Assembly: GCA_947442095.1 (NCBI GenBank)
Contig: CANEVG010000070.1
Span: 1-11,964 of the forward strand
DNA from: Sphingomonadaceae bacterium
Lineage (GTDB): Bacteria > Pseudomonadota > Alphaproteobacteria > Sphingomonadales > Sphingomonadaceae
Length of the DNA: 11,964 bases
Direction: 5' to 3'
Shown here: piece by piece, positions 6,706-11,964 of the stretch
How positions within the stretch are numbered: the stretch's first letter is position 1
Layout: the number at the start of each line of letters is the position of its first letter
Notes under the pieces: generated by a model
Told to the model about the DNA's origin: nothing
Seen by the model: the letters and a program-made list of their open reading frames with translations, nothing else
The model's database searches: none
Translations under genes and position numbers: made by a program

Positions 6706-8022
6706 ATGAGCGAACCTTTGCGCATCGCGCTCGCCGGACTCGGCACTGTGGGCAGCGGCGTGGTCCGGCTGCTGGAGGCGAATGCCGCGCTGATCGCACG
6801 CCGCGCCGGCCGGCCGATCACGATCACCGCGATCAGTGCGCGCAACCGCGGCAAGAACCGCGGCGTCGATCTCTCAGGCTTTGCCTGGGAAGACGACATG
6901 GTGATTCTGGGCGAGCGGCCTGATGTGGATGTGGTGGTCGAACTGGTCGGCGGTGCGGACGGCCCGGCGCTGGCGTTGGCGCGCACGACGTTCGAAGCGG
7001 GCAAGGCCTTGGTAACCGCCAACAAGGCGATGATCGCGCACCACGGGCTGGAGCTGGCGACCAAGGCCGAAGCCGCCAAAGTCGCGCTCAAGTTCGAGGC
7101 GGCCGTCGCGGGCGGTATTCCGGTGATCAAGGCGCTAAAGGAAGGCGCAGCCGCCAATTACATCGACCGTGTCTACGGCATCCTCAACGGCACCTGCAAT
7201 TATATCCTCTCCACGATGGAGGACACCGGCCGCGATTTCTCCGATGTGCTCGCCGAGGCACAGGCCAAGGGCTACGCCGAAAGCGACCCCACGTTCGACA
7301 TCGACGGCATCGATGCCGCGCACAAGCTGGCGATTCTTTCGAGCATCGCGTTCGGCACGGCGGTGGATTTCAAGCCGGTTGCCGCAACGGGCATTCGCCG
7401 CGTGATCGCGGCCGATATCGCGCAGGCCGATGCACTGGGATACTACATCCGCCTCATCGGCATGGCCGAGACCGAGCTCGACGCATCGGGCCAGCGCCGC
7501 CTCTTCCAGCGGGTGCATCCCATGCTGGTCCACCGCGATCACCCGCTGGCGCATGTCGACGGGGCGACCAATGCCGTGGTGGCGGAAGGCAACTTCGTGG
7601 GCCGGCTGCTATTTCAGGGAGCAGGCGCGGGCGATGGGCCGACCGCAAGCGCGGTGGTCGCCGATCTGATCGACATTGCGCGCGGCGATATCGGCGCGCC
7701 GTTCTCGATCCCTGCGGCCGAGCTTGAACCGGCGGCCCCGGCGGAAACCGGGCACCGCACCGGCAAGGCCTATCTGCGCTTCACCGTGGCCGACCGGCCC
7801 GGCGTTCTGGCCGAGATCACCGCCGCCATGCGCGATGCCGGCGTTTCGATCGAAAGCCTGATCCAGAAGGGCCGCGCGGGCATAGGCAGCGCCGATCAGG
7901 TGCTGGTCGCGATGGTGACGCACGAAGGCCCCGAAAGCGCGATTGCCGAAGCGCTGCGCTTGCTCGAAGGCTCACCCAGCCTGGGTGCGCCGCCGCTGGT
8001 TATGCATATTCTGGAAGACTGA
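6706..8022 (+). CDS. hom: Homoserine dehydrogenase
   Basis: The product (438 residues) reduces aspartate semialdehyde to homoserine with NAD(P)H in the cytosol, the branch point to threonine, methionine and isoleucine. The N-terminal Rossmann fold shows GLGTVGSG (11-18). TANKAM contains Lys107, the catalytic domain has AAVAGGIPVIKALKEG and NGTCNYIL, and the signature DIDGIDAAHKL has Asp203 and Lys207 at the expected catalytic positions. A C-terminal ACT domain (about 356-430, YLRFTVADRPGVLAEITAAM) suggests feedback control by an amino acid, usually threonine. The length matches monofunctional, non-aspartokinase enzymes. The ATG at 6706 is preferred over ATG 6700 because AGGGA (6696-6700) ends 5 bases before it and overlaps the earlier one. 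The gene converges with the small minus-strand gene ending at 8038, 15 bases away. Confidence 0.96.
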   Translation: MSEPLRIALAGLGTVGSGVVRLLEANAALIARRAGRPITITAISARNRGKNRGVDLSGFAWEDDMVILGERPDVDVVVELVGGADGPALALARTTFEAGKALVTANKAMIAHHGLELATKAEAAKVALKFEAAVAGGIPVIKALKEGAAANYIDRVYGILNGTCNYILSTMEDTGRDFSDVLAEAQAKGYAESDPTFDIDGIDAAHKLAILSSIAFGTAVDFKPVAATGIRRVIAADIAQADALGYYIRLIGMAETELDASGQRRLFQRVHPMLVHRDHPLAHVDGATNAVVAEGNFVGRLLFQGAGAGDGPTASAVVADLIDIARGDIGAPFSIPAAELEPAAPAETGHRTGKAYLRFTVADRPGVLAEITAAMRDAGVSIESLIQKGRAGIGSADQVLVAMVTHEGPESAIAEALRLLEGSPSLGAPPLVMHILED

Positions 8023-8037
8023 ATTGGCGGCCGCGCC

Positions 8038-8490
8038 CTACGGCGCGCGAATCTCGCCCCGCGCGATGCGGTCCGCGTCCGAATCGGGCGGAGCCTCGGG
8101 CAAGGCCCTGATATCGAAATAGTACATCGGCGCCGCAACACCGCCGATGCCAATACAGCCCCGGCTGCAATCGCGCAGGCCGCTGACATTGGGCGCGCGC
8201 GGCAAGCCATCACGCGTCGATCGGGCTGATTCGAGCTCACCACGCAAGGGCAGCCGCTCCTGTTCGCTCGCCTCGCGCCCGCCGCACACCACAATCGAAC
8301 CATCGGCCGCAGGTACCCCGCAGCGCGGCTTTTCCGCAGAATGAAGCAAGCGCTGCGCGATTTCGGCATTGGCCTGGTCCTCCAGATCAGACGCCGCTGC
8401 CGCCGCGGAGTCCTGCGCATGCAGCGCAGCGGGAAACAGGCCCCCAAGCAAGCTGGTAACCAGACTGGCGCATAGGAATGCGCGAAACAT
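8038..8490 (-). CDS. Small secreted Cys-containing protein, unknown function
   Basis: This 150-residue protein has a clear signal peptide: MFRAFLCASLVTSLLGGLF, then AALHAQ, with cleavage around residues 25-26. An Ala-rich acidic stretch follows. Cysteines lie at 57 and 69 within RCGVPAADGSIVVCGGRE, and at 108 and 112 within DCSRGCIG. The C-x(n)-I-V-V-C-G-x-R pattern resembles small periplasmic proteins I associate with sphingomonads; no biochemical role is known to me. Two disulfides or a metal site are possible. The start at 8490 is set by the signal peptide. The frame is open up to 8796, but that extension overlaps glpX and looks like antisense sequence. No good ribosome site is visible. 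It sits alone on the minus strand between hom and glpX, with its start 88 bases from the divergent glpX start. Confidence 0.7.
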   Translation of the reverse strand: MFRAFLCASLVTSLLGGLFPAALHAQDSAAAAASDLEDQANAEIAQRLLHSAEKPRCGVPAADGSIVVCGGREASEQERLPLRGELESARSTRDGLPRAPNVSGLRDCSRGCIGIGGVAAPMYYFDIRALPEAPPDSDADRIARGEIRAP

Positions 8491-8567
8491 CACCGGATGC
8501 AAAAAACCGCGCCTCGACAACCCTGCATTCTCCCGTCTAGGGCCACAGTACTTCTGCCAAGCAGCCC

Positions 8568-8573
8568 AAGGAG
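8568..8573 (+). promoter_or_regulatory. Ribosome binding site deciding the glpX start
   Basis: AAGGAG lies 5 bases before the GTG at 8579. It is the only strong Shine-Dalgarno sequence in this frame, which otherwise stays open upstream to 8369 across the divergent gene. Confidence 0.85.
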
Positions 8574-8578
8574 TCAAC

Positions 8579-9622
8579 GTGACCGACGCACGCCCCGCAC
8601 CCGCCACCCCACCGGTCCCAACCTCCCCAGTTCTGGCCTCCCCGGTTCTCGCCTCGCAGGTTCTCGACCGTGTCCTTGTGCTCGAAATGGTCCGCGTGAC
8701 CGAAGCCGCAGCGATCGGAGCCTCGCGCCTCATTGGACGGGGTGACGAGAAGGCCGCCGATGCCGCCGCAGTGGAGGCGATGCGTGCCGCCTTCAACGAG
8801 CTCTACATGGACGGCACCGTGGTGATCGGCGAAGGCGAGCGCGACGAGGCGCCGATGCTCTACATTGGCGAAAAGGTCGGCGCCGCGCCGGGCAAGGGGC
8901 CGAAGATCGACATTGCGCTCGATCCACTGGAAGGTACCACGATCACGGCCAAGGCCGGGCCGAACGCGCTCGCCGTGCTGGCCGTGGCCGAAGAGGGCGG
9001 CCTACTCAATGCGCCGGATGTCTACATGGAGAAGCTCGCGGTCGGCCCAGGCTACCCCGAAGGCATCATCGACCTGAACAAGACTCCGACCGAAAACGTG
9101 CAGGCCGTGGCCGCAGCCAAGGGCGTGAACCCCGAGGATATCATTATCTGCGTGCTCGACCGGCCTCGCCATGCCGATCTGATCGCCGAGTTGCGCGGTA
9201 TCGGCTGCGGCATCAGCCTGATCCCCGATGGCGACGTGGCGGGCGTGATCGCGGTGACCAATGAGGATACCGGCATCGACCTGTACATGGGCACGGGCGG
9301 TGCGCCGGAAGGCGTGCTCGCGGCCGCCGCGCTGCGGTGTGTCGGCGGCCAGTTCAAGGGCCGCCTTGTCTTCCGCAACGAGGACGAGAAAGCCCGTGCG
9401 CGCAAGTGGGGCATCACCGATCTTGCGAAGATCTACGATCTCAAGGAACTGGCCAAGGGCGATTGCATCTTCGCCGCGACCGGGGTCACCGATGGCTCGC
9501 TGCTGGCAGGCGTGAAAACCAACAAGAGCGGCGTGATGACCACGGATAGTGTGGTCATGCGCGCAAGTTCGGGCACCGTGCGCTGGGTAAAGGGTGAGCA
9601 CCGCAAATCGCGCGGAGAATAG
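8579..9622 (+). CDS. glpX: Class II fructose-1,6-bisphosphatase
   Basis: This 347-residue GlpX-family enzyme hydrolyses fructose 1,6-bisphosphate to fructose 6-phosphate in gluconeogenesis; some homologues also act on sedoheptulose bisphosphate. Metal and phosphate motifs are intact: GEGERDEAPM (84-93), DPLEGTT (115-121) and a C-terminal phosphate-binding region with ATGVTDGSLLAGV. The core begins at RVLVLEMVRVTEAAAIGASR (about residue 31). Before it lies an unusual Pro/Ala-rich extension containing three SPVLA-like repeats, so the protein is slightly longer than typical members (about 320-335). GTG is the start, supported by AAGGAG 5 bases upstream. It follows hom on the same strand after the inserted minus-strand gene, and a serine hydrolase follows 57 bases later, possibly in the same transcript. 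Confidence 0.95.
   Translation: MTDARPAPATPPVPTSPVLASPVLASQVLDRVLVLEMVRVTEAAAIGASRLIGRGDEKAADAAAVEAMRAAFNELYMDGTVVIGEGERDEAPMLYIGEKVGAAPGKGPKIDIALDPLEGTTITAKAGPNALAVLAVAEEGGLLNAPDVYMEKLAVGPGYPEGIIDLNKTPTENVQAVAAAKGVNPEDIIICVLDRPRHADLIAELRGIGCGISLIPDGDVAGVIAVTNEDTGIDLYMGTGGAPEGVLAAAALRCVGGQFKGRLVFRNEDEKARARKWGITDLAKIYDLKELAKGDCIFAATGVTDGSLLAGVKTNKSGVMTTDSVVMRASSGTVRWVKGEHRKSRGE
8624..8668 (+). repeat. Three 15-bp tandem repeats in the glpX 5' end
   Basis: Units at 8624-8638, 8639-8653 and 8654-8668 encode SPVLA, SPVLA and SQVLD. They are in frame and differ at a few bases. The last unit corresponds to the normal family N-terminus (x-V-L-D-R-x-L-x-L-E), so the first two look like duplications that lengthened the protein. 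Confidence 0.8.
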
Positions 9623-9679
9623 CCCAAGCTAGGACCGACTGGCCCCGCAAGAAGGCAAGCCAAGAACAGGAGAGGGACC

Positions 9680-10825
9680 ATGAAAGGCATAGCCGATTTT
9701 GAGGCCGCTGTCGCAGCGGCTAACCTGCCGGGCGTGGTGGCGCTGGTCACCGATAGCAAGGCAACGCGCTACCACCGCGCCTTTGGCATGGCCGACGCGG
9801 TGGGCGGCGTGCCGATGCGCGAGGACGCGCTGTTCCAGATCGCCTCGATGACCAAGGCGCTTACCAGCGTGGCCGTGCTGCAGTTGGTCGAGCGCGGCAA
9901 GCTCGATCTCGATGCGCCGGTCGGAATAATCCTGCCCGAACTGGCGGAACCAAACGTGCTCGAAGGCTTTGACGCAGAAGGCACGCCGATCCTGCGCCCG
10001 GCGCGCACCCCCGTTACACTGCGCCACTTGCTCCTGCACACTTCTGGCTGCGCCTATACCTTCATGGATGCCGACCTGCTCAAGCACGCCATGGCCACAG
10101 GCAAGATGGCCGCGGGCAAGCGAGCGAGCCTCGATCTGCCGCTACGCTTCGATCCGGGTACCAACTGGCAATATGGGGTCGGCATCGACTGGGCCGGCCT
10201 TGCTGTCGAGGCAGTGACCGGCATGACCCTTGGGGAATGGTTTGAGCATGAAATCACCGGGCCGCTCGGCATGACACAGACGCGTTTCCGGGCCACTTGG
10301 GACTCTTCCGAGGCGCAAGTCCACGTGCGAGAGGCCGAGGGCGGCTTCAAGACACAGGCCATGGCGCTCGGCGGCGGCGAGTATCAAAACGGCGGCGGCG
10401 GTCTGTCCTCGAACGCAAGCGACTACGCCAGGTTCCTGCGTATGATCCTGCGCGGCGGCGAGCTCGACGGGGTGCGCGTGCTTTCGCCAGAAATGGCGCG
10501 AATAGCCCGCGAGGATGCGCTGCCAGCGCACCTTTCCGCGGGCGAGATGACCACGGCAATGCCCGGCTTTGCCAGCGCCTTCAACCCGCTCCCCGGGCAG
10601 CGCGGCGGCTGGACGCTGGGCGGCTTCCTGGTCAACACAGAGACTGGCCCTGCCGGCCGCTCACCGGGCAGCCTGCACTGGGCCGGCATCTTCAACTGCT
10701 ACTACTGGATCGACACAGACCGGGATCTGGCCGGCGTGGTCCTTGCCCAGATCATGCCTTTCGCAGACGCTGGCGTGCTGGATACCTTCGCCGCGCTGGA
10801 ACGGATGGCCTGCGCGAACGCCTGA
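9680..10825 (+). CDS. Serine hydrolase, beta-lactamase/penicillin-binding fold (EstB-like)
   Basis: This 381-residue protein belongs to the class C beta-lactamase-related family. The nucleophile motif S-x-x-K is SMTK (56-59). The second motif, usually YxN, is YGV (165-167), and the usual KTG position is occupied by HWAG (333-336). Y-G-V and H-x-G forms are typical of family VIII esterases and related peptidases rather than true AmpC lactamases. Family phrases such as TLRHLLLHTSG, PGTNWQYGVGIDWAG and NGGGGLSSNASDYARFL are present. No signal peptide is visible, so it is likely cytosolic, which also argues against a resistance beta-lactamase. The substrate cannot be deduced. AGGAG followed by AGGG lies just before the ATG (9669-9677). 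It follows glpX by 57 bases and ends 4 bases from the convergent MCP remnant. Confidence 0.88.
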   Translation: MKGIADFEAAVAAANLPGVVALVTDSKATRYHRAFGMADAVGGVPMREDALFQIASMTKALTSVAVLQLVERGKLDLDAPVGIILPELAEPNVLEGFDAEGTPILRPARTPVTLRHLLLHTSGCAYTFMDADLLKHAMATGKMAAGKRASLDLPLRFDPGTNWQYGVGIDWAGLAVEAVTGMTLGEWFEHEITGPLGMTQTRFRATWDSSEAQVHVREAEGGFKTQAMALGGGEYQNGGGGLSSNASDYARFLRMILRGGELDGVRVLSPEMARIAREDALPAHLSAGEMTTAMPGFASAFNPLPGQRGGWTLGGFLVNTETGPAGRSPGSLHWAGIFNCYYWIDTDRDLAGVVLAQIMPFADAGVLDTFAALERMACANA

Positions 10826-10829
10826 TCGG

Positions 10830-11964
10830 TCAGCTGGCTAACGCGAGGCGGGGGTGCTCCTGCGGCGCATCGAGTGACGACGTGCGCCGCATGGTCCGCG
10901 GCGTGGCGACTGCGCTCGGGCGCGTGATGACATTGCGCATGCGGTGCATGGCGGCAAGTTCAGTCAGCCACATCGCTTCGGACGAGAGGCTGCGCGCCGC
11001 CGCAACGCTTTCTTCAACTATGCGATATTCTGCTGGGTCATGGGGTCCATCGCGCCCATCGCGCCGTTGATCTGGCTGAGGCTTTCGGCCTGACGCGTTG
11101 CCGAGCCAGCGATATCGCCGATCAGCAAGCTAATCGCACCTATTCGTCGAACAATGGCGCCAAGCTTGGTCCCGCTTTCGCTGACCAATGGGATGCCGGC
11201 ACCCACATGCTGGCCTCTGGTGGTGATCAGCGCCTTGATGCTTTGCGCGGCATCCGCCGAGCGCTGCGCCAGCGCGTGCACCTCGGTGGCGACGACGGCA
11301 ATGCCCCTGCCGGCCTCACCGGCCCTCACCGGCCCGGACCGTTTCGACCCCGACATTGCGCGCGAGAAGATTGGTCTGAAAGGCAATGCCATCGATCACC
11401 GAATCATCCGGCCGATTTCCTGCGCGCAAGCTTCGATCGCGGCCATGGCCTCGATCGCCCGGCGCATGACATCGCTGGCTTCGCGCTCCGCGTGCGTGAT
11501 CGTCTGAACCACAGCGCGAGCGCTGCTGGCAGTTTCCTGCGCGATGGCGGTGAACGAATCCATTGCATAGGCGGCTTCCGCAATACGCAAGGCCTGGGTT
11601 TCGTTACGCACAGCATGATCGGCCGCCGCATCGCCGATCTCTGCAAGATTGCATTCCACGCTGGCGGTACCAACGCTGACGATGGGCAGCGCCTCCGCCA
11701 GCAAGGCTACCGCCGCGTTGTAGTTAAGCCGCAGCGTTTCGTAGCTTGGCGGTAAGGGATCATCGAGCCAATCCTCAAGAGCCTTGTTCGCGAGATGCAA
11801 GCGCTTCGACCACGACCTTCTGTTCGGCCCAGGCCTGGCGGCGGGCTTCATCAGCACCGCGAAACACTTCCATCGCGCGGGCAACTTGGCCGATCTCATC
11901 CTGGTGCGCGGCGACTTCGTTGATCAGATCCATGTCGCAGCCCGCCATGCGCTGCATGGCCGAA
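10830..11964 (-). pseudogene. Methyl-accepting chemotaxis protein remnant (frameshifted, runs off the window)
   Basis: Minus-strand sequence encodes, in order, a HAMP end (DEIGQVARAMEVFRG, 11963-11790) and a signalling-domain entry (ANKALEDWLDDPLPPSYETL, frame of 11899-11396). Next comes the hairpin tip VIDGIAFQTNLLARNVGVET (11399 downward, another frame), then AGEAGRGIAVVATEVHALAQ to DPMTQQNIA (to 11018), and finally VEESVAAARSLSSEAMWLTE in a third frame to a TGA at 10832-10830. Frame breaks fall near 11790-11803 (small deletion), near 11398 (one base lost, creating TGA 11398-11396), at 11315-11334 (10-bp duplication) and near 11020 (one base lost, creating TAG). An intact protein would sense a ligand and control CheA/CheW through a cytoplasmic coiled coil. 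Several independent lesions make sequencing error unlikely as the only cause. Tip residues such as R-N-V-G-V-E-T for the usual L-N-A-A/G-V-E-A also suggest relaxed selection. The sensor part lies outside the window. Confidence 0.88.
11315..11334. repeat. 10-bp tandem duplication inside the MCP remnant
   Basis: CTCACCGGCC occurs twice in immediate succession. On the minus strand this duplicates the codons for A-G-E in the MCP hairpin region and shifts the frame by +10. Removing one copy restores a continuous ...VRAGE-AGRGIAVVATE reading. Confidence 0.9.

Noticed and set aside
8032..8047. GC-rich hairpin (CGCGCC / GGCGCG) between the hom end and the convergent gene end
   Set aside because: The stem is only 6 bp, overlaps a coding end and has no T-tract, so it is not convincing as a terminator.
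8369..8578. 70-codon N-terminal extension of GlpX
   Set aside because: It overlaps the divergent gene, and AAGGAG before the GTG at 8579 explains the start.
8491..8796. 102-codon N-terminal extension of the small secreted protein
   Set aside because: It overlaps glpX in antisense, is Arg/Ser/Thr-rich, and would bury the signal peptide inside the protein.
10297..11070. 257-codon plus-strand open frame
   Set aside because: It overlaps the serine hydrolase in another frame and then the MCP remnant in antisense; its Arg/Gly/Ala-rich translation is typical of shadow frames in high-GC DNA.
11207..11755. 182-codon plus-strand open frame
   Set aside because: It is antisense to the MCP signalling domain, and no ribosome site or family pattern was seen.

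Overview
The window looks like a chromosomal segment of a high-GC alphaproteobacterium, most likely a sphingomonad (Novosphingobium/Sphingobium type). The reasons are a tonB-exbB-exbD-exbD operon with an Ala/Pro-tailed ExbB, a ligase-associated DEXH helicase, a hom/glpX neighbourhood, and small secreted proteins of a type I associate with that order. The taxonomic call is inference from remembered families; no search was run.

Layout. Positions 1-174 are the 3' end of a phosphohexomutase, followed almost without a gap by a ligase-associated DEXH-box helicase (179-2614). A perfect bidirectional hairpin terminator (2626-2655) separates the helicase from a convergent minus-strand operon that reads tonB (5394-4738), exbB (4605-3838), exbD1 (3701-3174), exbD2 (3115-2681). 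This operon encodes the inner-membrane motor that energises TonB-dependent outer-membrane receptors. The gap between exbB and exbD1 holds two hairpins, and the region upstream of tonB holds inverted repeats. A divergent plus-strand block follows: a secreted protein of unknown function (5736-6629), homoserine dehydrogenase hom (6706-8022), class II fructose-1,6-bisphosphatase glpX (8579-9622) and a beta-lactamase-fold serine hydrolase (9680-10825). A small secreted Cys-containing protein on the minus strand (8490-8038) sits between hom and glpX.

The right end (10830-11964, minus strand) is a decaying methyl-accepting chemotaxis protein. Its HAMP and signalling-domain sequence is recognisable but lies in several reading frames. 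One lesion is an exact 10-bp tandem duplication next to the conserved hairpin tip, and it compensates the frame of a nearby 1-base loss.

I found no tRNA, rRNA, CRISPR array, insertion sequence or phage gene, and no convincing new multi-gene system. The observations most worth a second look are the MCP decay pattern, the structured intergenic regions of the tonB operon, and the two uncharacterised secreted proteins. Several start sites given here are shorter than the longest open frame, because a ribosome binding site or signal peptide decides them.
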